A stretch of DNA of 45,040 bases from Candidatus Pseudobutyricicoccus lothianensis (GCA_904419295.1 CAJFRA010000019.1:1-45040), one strand, 5' to 3'; positions 25,987 through 34,471 are shown, counted from the first letter of the stretch. Notes: a model not told the origin generated them from the sequence alone. Made by a program: numbers and translations.

Positions 25987-26954
25987 CGGCCCTTTGGGCC
26001 CTGCTGCTGGGCTATGGGCTGGACCTGCTCTTTGGCGACCCCCATTGGCTGCCCCACCCGGTGGTGCTCATGGGCAAATGCATCGCCGGGCTGGAAAAAG
26101 GGCTGCGCCGCCAGCTGCCCGACACGCCGGGCGGACAGCTGGCCGGGGGCGCAGTGCTGGCCCTGGTGCTGCCCCTGGGCTCCTTTGGCCTGGCCTATTT
26201 GCTGCTGTGGTGCTGCGGCCTGGTCCATCCCGGGCTCCGGCTGGCGGTGGAGAGCTTTTTGTGCTACCAGGTGCTGGCCACCAAGTCCCTGCGGGTGGAG
26301 AGCATGAAGGTCTACCGGGAACTGGAAAAAGGGGACCTGCCCGCCGCCCGCCAGGCAGTGGGCCGCATCGTGGGCCGGGATACCCAGGCCCTGACGGCGG
26401 AAGGGGTGACCAAAGCCGCGGTGGAGACCGTGGCGGAAAACACCGGCGACGGCGTGGTGGCGCCCATGGTGTTCCTGGCCCTGGGGGGCGCGCCCCTGGG
26501 CCTGCTGTACAAGGCCATCAACACCATGGACAGCATGGTGGGCTACCGCAATGAGCGGTATCTGTATTTTGGCCGGGTGCCCGCCCGGCTGGACGACGCG
26601 GCCAACTTCATACCGGCCCGTCTGGCGGCCCTGCTGATGGTGCTGGCCGCCTGGCTGCTGCCCCATATGGACAGCCGCGGCGCCTGGCGGATCTTCCGCC
26701 GGGACCGGTTCCAGCACAAAAGCCCCAATTCCGCCCAGACCGAGGCGGTGGCCGCCGGCGCCCTGGGGGTCCAGCTGGCCGGCGACGCCTATTACTTTGG
26801 CAAGCTGGTGCACAAGCCCACCATCGGCGACCCGGGGCGGCCGGTGGAGGCCCAGGACATCCCACGGGCCTGCCGGCTTTTGTATCTGACATCCTTGCTG
26901 TGCCTGGCACTGTGCGCCGGGTGCAGGGCGCTGATCTTGGGAGGTGCGCTATGA
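25983..26954 (+). CDS. cbiB: Adenosylcobinamide-phosphate synthase CbiB
   Basis: A membrane protein that attaches aminopropanol phosphate (from CobD) to adenosylcobyric acid. Landmarks are LLFGDPHWLPHPVVLMG near the N-terminus, VETVAENTGDGVVAPM, and INTMDSMVGYRNERYLYFG with ARLDDAANFIPARL. It has four or five hydrophobic segments; 323 residues is normal. ATG 25983 sits in the cobC stop. The TGA-equivalent end overlaps the start of cobD. Confidence 0.95.
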   Translation: MTALWALLLGYGLDLLFGDPHWLPHPVVLMGKCIAGLEKGLRRQLPDTPGGQLAGGAVLALVLPLGSFGLAYLLLWCCGLVHPGLRLAVESFLCYQVLATKSLRVESMKVYRELEKGDLPAARQAVGRIVGRDTQALTAEGVTKAAVETVAENTGDGVVAPMVFLALGGAPLGLLYKAINTMDSMVGYRNERYLYFGRVPARLDDAANFIPARLAALLMVLAAWLLPHMDSRGAWRIFRRDRFQHKSPNSAQTEAVAAGALGVQLAGDAYYFGKLVHKPTIGDPGRPVEAQDIPRACRLLYLTSLLCLALCAGCRALILGGAL

Positions 26955-28009
26955 AATTGATCCACGGCGGCGATGTGGCCGGGTACGAGGCGGAATACGG
27001 GGCCAAGCCCCTGGATTTTTCCGCCAACATCAACCCGCTGGGGCTGCCCCAAGGGGTGCGGCAAGCGGTCATCGGGGCGCTGGACAGTGCCGACGCCTAC
27101 CCAGACCCCCTGTGCCGCAAATTGCGCCAGGCCATTGCCCGGCAGGAGGGGCTGCCCATGGAGCAGATCCTGTGCGGCAACGGGGCGGCGGACCTGATCT
27201 TCCGCCTGGTGCTGGCGCTCCGGCCCAAGAAAGCCCTGGTGACCGCCCCCACTTTTGCCGAATACGAGCAGGCGCTGGCCCTGGTGGGCTGCCAGGTGCA
27301 GCGGCACATGCTGCTGGAAAAAGACGATTTTCAGCTGATGGACCGGTTTTTGCAGCAGCTGCACCCCGGGCTGGATATGGTGTTCCTGTGCAACCCCAAC
27401 AACCCCACAGGCCAGGTCATCCGGCCGGCCCTGCTGGACGAGATCGGGGAACGGTGCGGCAAAATGGGCATCCGCCTGGTGGTGGACGAGTGCTTCCAAT
27501 CCTTTTTGGACCAGCCGGATCGGCACACCATGAAGGGAAAGCTGGAAAAGGACCCGATGCTGTTTTTGCTGCGGGCTTTCACCAAGTTCTATGCCATGGC
27601 GGGCATCCGCCTGGGCTATGGCCTGTGCGCCGACACCCAGCTGCTGGAGCAGATGGCCCAATGCGGCCAGCCCTGGGGCGTCTCTTCCCTGGCCCAGGCC
27701 GCGGGCATTGCCGCCCTGCAGGAAAAGGAGTACGCCCAAAAGACCCGGGTGCTCATCGCCAAGGAGCGGGGCTGGCTGCGGCAGGCCCTGGCAGAGCAAA
27801 AGCAGCGGGTGGTGGGCGGCAAGGCCAACTATTTGTTTTTCCAGACCGATACCCCGGAGCTGGGGCAGAAGATGCGCCGGTGCGGGGTGATGATCCGCTG
27901 CTGCGGCAACTACCCGGGGCTGGATGACAGCTGGTACCGGGTGGCCGTGCGTTCCCACCCGGAAAACCTGCGGCTGATCGAGGCGCTGAAACAGGCCCGC
28001 AGCATGTGA
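26951..28009 (+). CDS. cobD: Threonine-phosphate decarboxylase CobD
   Basis: A PLP-dependent class I/II aminotransferase-fold enzyme that converts L-threonine-O-3-phosphate to (R)-1-amino-2-propanol phosphate. It has the family start [15 protein letters not shown] and [12 protein letters not shown], the [10 protein letters not shown] motif, VVDECF and the PLP lysine in [15 protein letters not shown] (about residue 213). 352 residues. A threonine kinase (PduX type) is not seen in the window, so the phosphothreonine source is unknown. ATG 26951 follows GGGAGGTGCGCT. Confidence 0.93.
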   Translation: MKLIHGGDVAGYEAEYGAKPLDFSANINPLGLPQGVRQAVIGALDSADAYPDPLCRKLRQAIARQEGLPMEQILCGNGAADLIFRLVLALRPKKALVTAPTFAEYEQALALVGCQVQRHMLLEKDDFQLMDRFLQQLHPGLDMVFLCNPNNPTGQVIRPALLDEIGERCGKMGIRLVVDECFQSFLDQPDRHTMKGKLEKDPMLFLLRAFTKFYAMAGIRLGYGLCADTQLLEQMAQCGQPWGVSSLAQAAGIAALQEKEYAQKTRVLIAKERGWLRQALAEQKQRVVGGKANYLFFQTDTPELGQKMRRCGVMIRCCGNYPGLDDSWYRVAVRSHPENLRLIEALKQARSM

Positions 28010-28046
28010 TGAGAAAGGAGAACCCGGCACGCCGGGGAAGTGTGTG

Positions 28047-29555
28047 ATGGCAAGATCGATCATGATACAGGGCACCATGTCCAACGCGGGCAAGAGCCTG
28101 CTGTGCGCCGGCTTGTGCCGGATCTTCCGCCAGGATGGATACCGGGTGGCCCCTTTTAAAAGCCAGAATATGGCCCTCAACAGCTTTATCACCCAAGAGG
28201 GCCTGGAGATGGGCCGGGCCCAGGTGGTGCAGGCCGAGGCCGCCGGGGCGGAGCCCGATGTGCGGATGAACCCCATCCTGCTCAAGCCCACCAGCGATGT
28301 GGGCAGCCAGGTGATCGTCTGCGGCGAGGTGGTGGGCACCATGAAGGCGGCGGACTACTTCCAATACAAACGGCAGCTGGTGCCCCGGGTGATGGAAGCC
28401 TACCGTTCCCTGGCCGCGGAAAACGACATCATCGTGCTGGAAGGGGCGGGCAGCCCGGCGGAGATCAACCTGAAGCAGGAGGACATCGTCAACATGGGCA
28501 TGGCCCGCATGGCCGGCGCGCCGGTGCTGCTGGCCGGCGACATCGACCGGGGCGGCGTGTTCGCCAGCCTTTACGGCACCATCGCCCTGCTGGAGCCCGG
28601 GGAGCAGCGGCTGGTAAAAGGTACGATCATCAACAAATTCCGGGGGGATGTGGACATCTTGCGGCCCGGTCTGCAGATGCTGGAGCAGCTGACCCATGTA
28701 CCCGTGCTGGGGGTGGTGCCCTATTTGGATGTGCACATCGAAGAGGAAGACAGCCTGGCCGGCGGTTTGGCGGCCGGCGCTGCCCCCTCCCTCATCGACG
28801 TGGCGGTGATCCGGCTGCCCCGCATCTCCAACTTCACCGATTTCAGCGCCCTGGAGCAGGTGGAGGGCGTTGGTCTGCGCTATGTGCGCCAGGCCAGGGA
28901 ATTGGGGGCGCCGGACCTGGTGATCTTGCCCGGCACCAAAAACACCATGGGCGACCTGCAGTGGCTGCGGGAGAGCGGCCTGGAAGCCGCCGTCCAAAAG
29001 CTGGCGGCCCAGGGCACGCCGGTCATCGGCATCTGCGGCGGCTACCAGATGTTGGGCCACACCCTGCAAGACCCGGATGGGGTGGAACAGGGCGGCCGGA
29101 TGCGGGGCATGGGCCTGCTGCCGGTGGATACGGTCTTTGAGCCCCAGAAAGTGCGCACCCGGGTCCAGGGGCAAGTGCTGGCGGGCAGCGGCTTTTTCGC
29201 CCCCCTGGAAGGGGCCCGGTTCGAAGGGTATGAGATCCACATGGGCCGTACCATCCCCCAGGGGGAACTGCCGCCCCTGGCCCGGCTGGAACAGGGCGGG
29301 CAGGCCAAGACAGACGGCGCCTGCCAGGGCAATGTGCTGGGGTGCTATGTCCACGGCCTGTTTGACAGCGGCGACCTGTGCCGCCGGCTGGCAGCCCTGC
29401 TGTTTGCCCGCCGGGGCCTGGACCCCAGCCAAGTCCAGACAGTGGATTACGCCCAGTATAAAGAGGAACAGTACGACAAATTGGCCCAGGCCCTGCGGGA
29501 AAGCCTGGACATGGAACAGATCTACCGGATCGTGGAAGCCGGAGCGGAGGGATAA
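28047..29555 (+). CDS. cbiP: Adenosylcobyric acid synthase CbiP (CobQ)
   Basis: Amidates side chains b, d, e and g using glutamine and ATP. The N-terminal ATPase domain starts [15 protein letters not shown], then [14 protein letters not shown] and [20 protein letters not shown]. The C-terminal amidotransferase has the nucleophile Cys in [11 protein letters not shown] (about residue 330) and the histidine in CYVHGLFD. About 502 residues, standard. ATG 28047 or GTG 28044 are both possible; AAAGGAG lies rather far upstream (28014-28020). It is placed before cbiC, three bases apart. Confidence 0.95.
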   Translation: MARSIMIQGTMSNAGKSLLCAGLCRIFRQDGYRVAPFKSQNMALNSFITQEGLEMGRAQVVQAEAAGAEPDVRMNPILLKPTSDVGSQVIVCGEVVGTMKAADYFQYKRQLVPRVMEAYRSLAAENDIIVLEGAGSPAEINLKQEDIVNMGMARMAGAPVLLAGDIDRGGVFASLYGTIALLEPGEQRLVKGTIINKFRGDVDILRPGLQMLEQLTHVPVLGVVPYLDVHIEEEDSLAGGLAAGAAPSLIDVAVIRLPRISNFTDFSALEQVEGVGLRYVRQARELGAPDLVILPGTKNTMGDLQWLRESGLEAAVQKLAAQGTPVIGICGGYQMLGHTLQDPDGVEQGGRMRGMGLLPVDTVFEPQKVRTRVQGQVLAGSGFFAPLEGARFEGYEIHMGRTIPQGELPPLARLEQGGQAKTDGACQGNVLGCYVHGLFDSGDLCRRLAALLFARRGLDPSQVQTVDYAQYKEEQYDKLAQALRESLDMEQIYRIVEAGAEG

Positions 29556-29557
29556 AC

Positions 29558-30202
29558 ATGAAGATCCAGTTGGAAAACGTGAAGCCTGCCGACATCGAAA
29601 AGCGGAGCTTTGCAATCATCACCCAGGAGCTGGGGGCGCGGCAGCTGCCGGCGGAAAACGAAAGCGTGATCAAGCGGGTCATCCACACCACAGCGGATTT
29701 TGATTATGTGGACGCCCTCCGCTTTTCGCCGGATGCCGTGGCAAAGGGCATCCGGGCCCTGCAAGAGGGGGCCTGCATCGTCACCGATACCCAAATGGCC
29801 TACAGCGGCGTGAGCAAGCCGGCCCTGGCCAAGCTGGGAGGCCAGGCGTTCTGCTTTATGGCCGATGAGGATGTGGCCCAGAGCGCCCGGGAAAGGGGCG
29901 TGACCCGGGCGGCCTGCTGCATGGAAAAAGCCGCCGCCCTGGGCAAAGACTGCATCATCGCCGTGGGCAACGCGCCCACGGCACTGGTGCGCCTGTATGA
30001 GCTGATGGAAGAGGGCAAGATCGCGCCCCGGCTCATCATCGGCGTGCCTGTGGGGTTCGTCAATGTGGTGGAGAGCAAAGAGCTGATCCTCGCCCAGGAC
30101 AAGGCGCCTTATATCGTGGCCCGGGGCCGCAAAGGGGGCAGCAATGTGGCGGCGGCCATCTGCAACGCCCTGCTCTACCAGGCCACGGGCCGCAGCCTAT
30201 GA
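29558..30202 (+). CDS. cbiC: Cobalt-precorrin-8 methylmutase CbiC
   Basis: Moves the methyl group from C11 to C12 to give cobyrinic acid. The catalytic histidine is in IKRVIHTTADFDY (about residue 43), followed by DTQMAYSGVSK and VGNAPTALVRLYELM, then VPVGFVNVVESKE. 214 residues, standard. ATG 29558 follows GGAGCGGAGGGATAAAC. It is the last recognised biosynthetic gene of the operon; cbiC is often near the front in other organisms. Confidence 0.95.
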   Translation: MKIQLENVKPADIEKRSFAIITQELGARQLPAENESVIKRVIHTTADFDYVDALRFSPDAVAKGIRALQEGACIVTDTQMAYSGVSKPALAKLGGQAFCFMADEDVAQSARERGVTRAACCMEKAAALGKDCIIAVGNAPTALVRLYELMEEGKIAPRLIIGVPVGFVNVVESKELILAQDKAPYIVARGRKGGSNVAAAICNALLYQATGRSL

Positions 30203-30217
30203 CAGGGGGAAAAGAAG

Positions 30218-30640
30218 ATGGGACAGCTGAAACAGGACATCCAGGCCATGGCACAGCGCTATGCGGAGCAGTTTGGCCAGCGCTGGCCTCTGGATTATTC
30301 CATGGAAAGCCTGTTTTATGTGGAAAGCCACCTGGAAGAACTGCACCAGTATGACTTGGGCCAGCAGGAACTGCGCCAGGCCGTGATGGCTGTGGGCAGC
30401 TATGTCTTTGAAGTGGCCAGCCGCAATGTGGGCGGCCAGTATTATTGGGACGAAAAAGAAGGACAGCCCGTGCTCATCGCCGGGCTGCCGGATTTCTGCG
30501 TCTCCATGGAGGCCTGGAAAAAGGTCCAGGGGCGCCTGGAAAACGGCGCGGAAGACAACATTCCCTTTTATGTAGCCGGTTACCAGGAACAGGTGGAAAA
30601 AGGCAAACGAAAAAAAGGCTACACCGCCCGAGTCATCTAG
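30218..30640 (+). CDS. Hypothetical protein at the end of the cobalamin operon (140 aa)
   Basis: Not recognised. It is a soluble, mixed alpha/beta-looking protein without signal peptide or membrane segment. Notable parts are the LDYSMESLFYVESHLEEL segment, then MAVGSYVFEVASRNVGGQYY, a pattern (G-Y-E-R-GG-W/Y) also seen in small uncharacterised proteins, and a lysine-rich tail (EKGKRKKGY). ATG 30218 follows AGGGGGAAAAGAAG, 15 bases after cbiC, so it is probably co-transcribed. The intergenic repeat starts directly after its stop. A link to cobalamin metabolism rests only on position. Confidence 0.65.
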   Translation: MGQLKQDIQAMAQRYAEQFGQRWPLDYSMESLFYVESHLEELHQYDLGQQELRQAVMAVGSYVFEVASRNVGGQYYWDEKEGQPVLIAGLPDFCVSMEAWKKVQGRLENGAEDNIPFYVAGYQEQVEKGKRKKGYTARVI

Positions 30641-31052
30641 TCGGGTCGGGGTCGGGTCGGGCAGGCCCGACGGCCAAAACGGGAGATATAGGGAAGCTGG
30701 GAGACAAAGCAATAGCCCTTGGGCTTCCGCAGGCTGTACAGCAGCGTCCGGGAGCTCGAGGGCTGTGTTTTGAGCGGCTGTACTACTGTTGCCACCCACG
30801 TCACACCCGTCGGCGTTGCCGGCCGGGAGCTCGAGGGCTGTATTTTTAGCGGCTGTGCTGCCTGTCGCCACCCTGTCACACCCGCCGGGTCGGGTCGGCC
30901 CGACGGCCAAAACGGGAGGAGGACGGGAGCTGGGAGACAAAAGAATAGCCCTTGGGCTTCCGCAGGCTGTACAGCAGCGGCTGGGAGCCGGAGGGCTGTT
31001 TTTGTGGCTGTACTACTGTTGCCACCCGGCAACACCTGCCGGCGTTGCCGGC
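30641..31052. repeat. Composite intergenic repeat A-B-B-A-B
   Basis: Two unit types alternate. A (30641-30746 and 30890-30979) begins with a GTCGGG-NNNN-CCCGAC hairpin (30656-30671 and 30889-30904; loops CAGG and TCGG) and shares GGCCAAAACGGGAG and the AATAGCCCTTGGGCTTCCGC stretch, then AGGCTGTACAGCAGCG. B (30748-30822, 30823-30889 and a more diverged 30981-31052) shares a GGGAG-C-GAGGGCTGT start, a GGCTGT centre and GCCACCC, ending near CCGGCG. No ORF with credible codon use covers the whole array. It fits an intergenic, hairpin-bearing repeat family. The last B unit supplies the 3' end of the NUDIX gene. Confidence 0.8.
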
Positions 31053-31513
31053 AAGGGGGCTCCGTTTAGTGCGGCACGGACCAGGCATTCCCCTTGGTAT
31101 TCCAGCTTGAGGGAAAAGAAGGGGCGTTCTTCGGCCAGCAGGCGGAAAAAGACCTTGTCCCCTGCCCACAGGGGCAGCTGGGGGATGCGTTCCTTTTCCA
31201 CCCAGGCCAGCTCGCCTTCATCGCAATCGGTCAAGGTGCCCCGAAAGCCGGTGGCGGTATACAGATACATATACTCCGTGGGCCATTGGTCGGAGACAAA
31301 GGTGATGATGCCGCGGAACCGGTAGGCGGTCAGCTCTAAGCCGGTCTCCTCTTTGACTTCCCGCAGCAGGCATTCTTCCGGGCTCTCTTTGTCCTCCAGC
31401 TTGCCGCCAATGCCCAGCCACTTGTCGTGGTTGGGGTCTTGGTCCTTGGCGGTGCGGTGGAGCATCAGGTAGCAGCCTTGGCGCTCGATGTAGCAAAGGG
31501 TGGTCTGCAGCAT
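31013..31513 (-). CDS. NUDIX hydrolase (8-oxo-dGTP diphosphatase-like)
   Basis: The NUDIX box GX5EX7REVxEExGL is complete, starting at GGKLEDKE (about residue 37) and ending REVKEETGLEL. The start LQTTLCYIERQGCYLML and the WLGIGGK approach are typical of MutT/8-oxo-dGTP-type members, which cleave nucleoside triphosphates. ATG 31513 has AAGGAG seven bases upstream on its strand. The last dozen or so residues (PLPATPAGVAGWQQ) and the stop codon fall inside the last B copy of the intergenic repeat, so the natural C-terminus seems to have been replaced or lengthened. It lies 10 bases after the RsiV-like gene. Confidence 0.88.
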   Translation of the reverse strand: MLQTTLCYIERQGCYLMLHRTAKDQDPNHDKWLGIGGKLEDKESPEECLLREVKEETGLELTAYRFRGIITFVSDQWPTEYMYLYTATGFRGTLTDCDEGELAWVEKERIPQLPLWAGDKVFFRLLAEERPFFSLKLEYQGECLVRAALNGAPLPATPAGVAGWQQ

Positions 31514-31523
31514 AAGATCTCCT

Positions 31524-32396
31524 TTATGGCCGGGGCACTTCGAACTCCTGGATGCCCATGTAGCCCGGGGCGATCTGGTATTTGGCAAACACCACCACAG
31601 GGTTCCCCCGCTCGTTGATGTAGAAGCTCTGGTCTTCTGTCACGGTGCGGAAGGCAAATTCGTCATCCGAGGGGTCATCGTCTTCGGTCGTGTAATAAAT
31701 GGCGTTCGGGTCCTGGGCCAGCCGCTGGGCGATGCCCTGGGTCACGGCCTGGTTGCACAGTTCCCGCCAATCCGGGCCCAGCAGGTCTTCCAAAGTCACG
31801 TCGGCGCCGGTCTGCATATTGATGTTGTAATAAAATTCTTGGCTGTAGGCGTTGGCCGCAGTCCTGGAAGAGCGGAGCACAAAAGAGAGCAGCTCCGGGG
31901 TCGAGTTCTTCAGCTCGTAATCGATGAGGATCTTCACCTTCCAAAATTCCGGGTCCTCCGGCGCCTTGGTGGCGTTGTAAGCCTCCAGGTATTCTTCCGC
32001 CATCTGGGCGGCCTCTTGCTGCAAAGCCTCCATTTTGTCGGCGATGCGGCTGTTGACCTGCTGTTCCAGGGCGGTGTTCCCCGTGCCGCGGATGGCGGGG
32101 ATCTCCACCACGATGTCTTTGGCCGCGTCCACCTGGTGGAAATGGTCAAAAGTCACAAGCTGCGCCACATCGCCCACCAGGGGAACATCCTGCAGGGAGG
32201 CGGCAAAGGCAGGGGAAAGGTTGACCGAGACCACGAACAGGGCGAAGCAGGCGGCAAGGCCGGTCAGGCTCTTTTGCCAGCCCCTCATCCGGGGGCGGGG
32301 CCTTTGGCGGCGGATGGCCTCTTCCACCCGGCGGGAAAGCTCTTCTTCGGGCACAGGCGTGCTGTGATACAGTTCGCGCAGCGCGCGGCGGTTCAT
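31524..32396 (-). CDS. rsiV: RsiV-like anti-sigma factor (DUF3298 family)
   Basis: Membrane-anchored anti-sigma factor. A charged cytosolic part (residues 1-42) includes the LRELYHSTPVPEEELSRRV segment, which probably grips the sigma factor. One transmembrane helix follows (about 44-65). The extracellular part carries the RsiV/DUF3298 pattern: EIPAIRGTGN, then SRIADKMEALQQEAAQ, NINMQTGADVTLEDLLG and the final FAKYQIAPGYMG block. In Bacillus, RsiV is cleaved when lysozyme binds it; that role is inferred here. It overlaps the sigma gene by ATGA. Confidence 0.85.
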   Translation of the reverse strand: MNRRALRELYHSTPVPEEELSRRVEEAIRRQRPRPRMRGWQKSLTGLAACFALFVVSVNLSPAFAASLQDVPLVGDVAQLVTFDHFHQVDAAKDIVVEIPAIRGTGNTALEQQVNSRIADKMEALQQEAAQMAEEYLEAYNATKAPEDPEFWKVKILIDYELKNSTPELLSFVLRSSRTAANAYSQEFYYNINMQTGADVTLEDLLGPDWRELCNQAVTQGIAQRLAQDPNAIYYTTEDDDPSDDEFAFRTVTEDQSFYINERGNPVVVFAKYQIAPGYMGIQEFEVPRP

Positions 32397-32896
32397 AGCG
32401 ATTCCTCCTCCATGGCAAGGCGCAGACGGCGCAAGGCCGTGCTGAGCCGTGATTTGACTGTGTTTAGGTTGGCCCCTGTCACCTGGGCGATCTCCGCCAG
32501 CTTCATATCCTCAAAAAAGCGGAGCATCACCACGGTCTTCAGCTTGGGGTCCAGCCGGTCAATGGCCGCATACAGGTCCAATGCCTCCGCCCGGTCGGGG
32601 GCCGGCTGGGCAGGCAGATCGGCCAGGGCCTCTTCGAAAGGGAGGACCTCCCGGCGGTGCCGCCGCAGGTAGGTCAGGCTCTCATTGACTAAAATACGGT
32701 AAAACCAGGTTTTCATATAAGCAGGTTCCCGCAGGGAGGTCAAGCCCCGCAGCCCTTTTTCCAAAGCCTCCTGCACCACATCCAGCGCAGCTTCCTGGCA
32801 GTGCACATAGCGGAAGGCCAAACGGTAAAAATCTTGCTGATGCTCCCGGATGAACACCAGAAAAGCGTCGTACAGCTGCGTCTCTACACGATTCAA
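32393..32896 (-). CDS. sigV: ECF sigma factor, SigV-like
   Basis: A two-region sigma factor of 167 residues. Region 2 has FRYVHCQEAALDVVQEALEK, then PAYMKTWFYRILVNESLTYL (about 25-75). Region 4 has LDPKLKTVVMLRFFEDMKLAE, and the recognition helix TGANLNTVKSRLSTALRRL (about 105-160). Its partner gene downstream encodes an RsiV-like protein, the arrangement of SigV loci that respond to lysozyme-type envelope damage. ATG 32896 is 24 bases after the lipoprotein gene, so the unit is probably transcribed from further upstream. Confidence 0.88.
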   Translation of the reverse strand: MNRVETQLYDAFLVFIREHQQDFYRLAFRYVHCQEAALDVVQEALEKGLRGLTSLREPAYMKTWFYRILVNESLTYLRRHRREVLPFEEALADLPAQPAPDRAEALDLYAAIDRLDPKLKTVVMLRFFEDMKLAEIAQVTGANLNTVKSRLSTALRRLRLAMEEESL

Positions 32897-32920
32897 CGGC
32901 CTTCGCTCCCTCCAGGTATC

Positions 32921-33415
32921 TCAATCCTGGGTGGCTCCGGCATCCTCCAGCAGCTTTTCGGCCTGTTGGCTGTCGGCACTCACACACAGTACCACGGTGC
33001 GCCCTTTTACCTCGACCACCGCTTTTTGAATTTTGGGCACTTCGTCTGGTGCATAGCTGGCGTAATCCGATTCCAGCTGCTGCAGGTGGGCGTCCAGGTC
33101 CTGGGCCACCTCTTTGGCGGCGCTGGCATCGGTGGCGCGGATCACGGCCACTTCTTCCGGCGTGGCGCCGGTGCCCATGTAGGCGGTGCATTGGTCCACC
33201 TGCTCCGGGTCCAGCCCCAGCACGGTCATGGCGGCCTGTTGGTCGGTCTCAGACAGTTGGTCGTCAAAAGAGCCGCCTTCCAGCAGGGCGGAGGCCAGGG
33301 CGGCGGGGTCCGGGTCCTGCTGGGCGGATGTATTGGTTTCCGTCTGGTTGCAGCCGCTGGCCGCTGCGGCAAACAGCAGGGCCGAAAGGGCCAGGGCAGT
33401 CAGTTGCTTTTTCAT
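32921..33415 (-). CDS. DUF4358-type lipoprotein (164 aa)
   Basis: The N-terminal signal (KKQLTALALSALLFAAAASGC) ends in a lipobox, so the mature protein is lipid-anchored at Cys21 to the outer face of the membrane. The mature part (SASALLEGG-like ASALLEGGSFDDQLSE, then CTAYMGTGATPEEVAVIRA) has the DUF4358 pattern. Family members commonly sit beside surface polymer acyl-transfer genes. ATG 33415 overlaps the stop of the SGNH gene (ATGA) with GGGAGGGAACC upstream. Role unknown; probably works with the SGNH protein. Confidence 0.8.
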   Translation of the reverse strand: MKKQLTALALSALLFAAAASGCNQTETNTSAQQDPDPAALASALLEGGSFDDQLSETDQQAAMTVLGLDPEQVDQCTAYMGTGATPEEVAVIRATDASAAKEVAQDLDAHLQQLESDYASYAPDEVPKIQKAVVEVKGRTVVLCVSADSQQAEKLLEDAGATQD

Positions 33416-34317
33416 GGGTTGGTTCCCTCCCAGGTATGCGTGAGGATGTAATCCATCCAGGTTTGGTAGGCAGATTTGTTGATGTGGATGCCGTCGGGGC
33501 TCACATCGGCGGGGAGCGCCCCGGTCTCGTCGGCCAAAGCGCTGTAAGTATCCAGGAACAGGGCGTGCTTTTCGGCGCACAGCTGCTGCAGCAGCTGGTT
33601 GTACCGCTGGATGCGCTGGTTGTTAAACGTGCTGTCTTGGGCGGAGCGCTCCGCAGTGACAGGGAAGATGCTCTGCACATAGAGGACGGCGTTGGGCTGC
33701 AGCTGCCACAGCGAATCGATCAACTCACTGTAGCGGCGGATGAACTGCTCTTCCCTGGGCCAGCCCAGCTCGTTCATGCCGAACATCAGATAGATCTTTC
33801 CAAATTGATGGGTCTTCAGGTATTGCTCCAGGCTGACCCGGCTCTGGCCTTGGGTGACCGACGGGTCGGTGAGGGCTTTGGAGACGGTCAGGCCGTTCCG
33901 GGCAGCCACCGTGGCCGAAGGGGCCACGCCATAGCGGCTGACGCCGTCGGTGATGGAGTTGCCCACGAACAGCACGTCGCTGAAATAATCTTGCCCAGCA
34001 GCCTGGGAGAGGGGCACCGGCGCCCCGTAATCATAGCCGGAAGCGGAGGAGCCGGATCCCTCCGGGGCCAGCACGCTGGGGTCTTGGGACGGGGTATCCT
34101 GGGAAGACCCGGCCTCTGCCGGATCGGCCGCCTCTGGCTGGGAAACGGATCCGGTCTCGGGCGGGACCTGGTCCGCAGCGGCAGGCGGTACGGCGTGGAT
34201 GGGAAAACGGCTCATGGCAGCGGCGAAAGTGGCCACCCCCAGGCCGGTGAACAGCAAGATGGAAGAAAGGAGCGCCAGACGTCTTCTGCGGCGCCGGCTG
34301 CGTCTGCGGTGTTTCAT
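33412..34317 (-). CDS. SGNH/GDSL hydrolase-type surface protein (301 aa)
   Basis: A very basic start (MKHRRRSRRRRRRL) is followed by one membrane anchor (about residues 14-34), a long Pro/Ser/Glu-rich linker (about 40-100) and an extracellular SGNH domain. Catalytic blocks are visible: VLFVGNSITDG (Ser121), FGMNELG (Asn182) and PDGIHIN (Asp275, His278). Such domains hydrolyse or transfer acyl groups on surface sugars; OatA-type peptidoglycan O-acetyltransferases end in one. There is no membrane acyltransferase domain here. ATG 34317 is supported by AAGGGGATACTTCTT. It leads the minus-strand unit with the lipoprotein, sigma factor, anti-sigma factor and NUDIX genes. Confidence 0.85.
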   Translation of the reverse strand: MKHRRRSRRRRRRLALLSSILLFTGLGVATFAAAMSRFPIHAVPPAAADQVPPETGSVSQPEAADPAEAGSSQDTPSQDPSVLAPEGSGSSASGYDYGAPVPLSQAAGQDYFSDVLFVGNSITDGVSRYGVAPSATVAARNGLTVSKALTDPSVTQGQSRVSLEQYLKTHQFGKIYLMFGMNELGWPREEQFIRRYSELIDSLWQLQPNAVLYVQSIFPVTAERSAQDSTFNNQRIQRYNQLLQQLCAEKHALFLDTYSALADETGALPADVSPDGIHINKSAYQTWMDYILTHTWEGTNP

Positions 34318-34440
34318 AAGAAGTATCCCCTTGGCAGTGAAATGTTTTTCTATAGGATTAGATGATGGATGGCGGATAAAAGTTTGGGGGTCGCAAAATT
34401 TTTTTGGAATTTTGGGGACTTCCCGGGAAGGATGGGCAAG

Positions 34441-34471
34441 AAAAGACACCCTCTGTGCCAAAAAGGGTGTC
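34441..34471 (-). terminator. Terminator of the minus-strand oxidoreductase gene
   Basis: GACACCCT (34445-34452) pairs with AGGGTGTC (34464-34471). On the minus strand the stem is followed by TTTTCTT, and it lies 30 bases after the oxidoreductase stop. Confidence 0.8.

Noticed and set aside
27753..29615. 620-codon minus-strand frame opposite cbiP
   Set aside because: Low-complexity His/Gln-rich translation with no start site, antisense to an intact cbiP.
30637..31035. Minus-strand frame through the composite repeat
   Set aside because: The repeated peptide (LYSLRKPKGY and similar) follows from the DNA repeat; there is no ribosome binding site and no conserved domain.
30641..31052. Possible CRISPR-like array
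   Set aside because: The units are long, imperfect, of two kinds and have no unique spacers of constant length. No cas gene is nearby.
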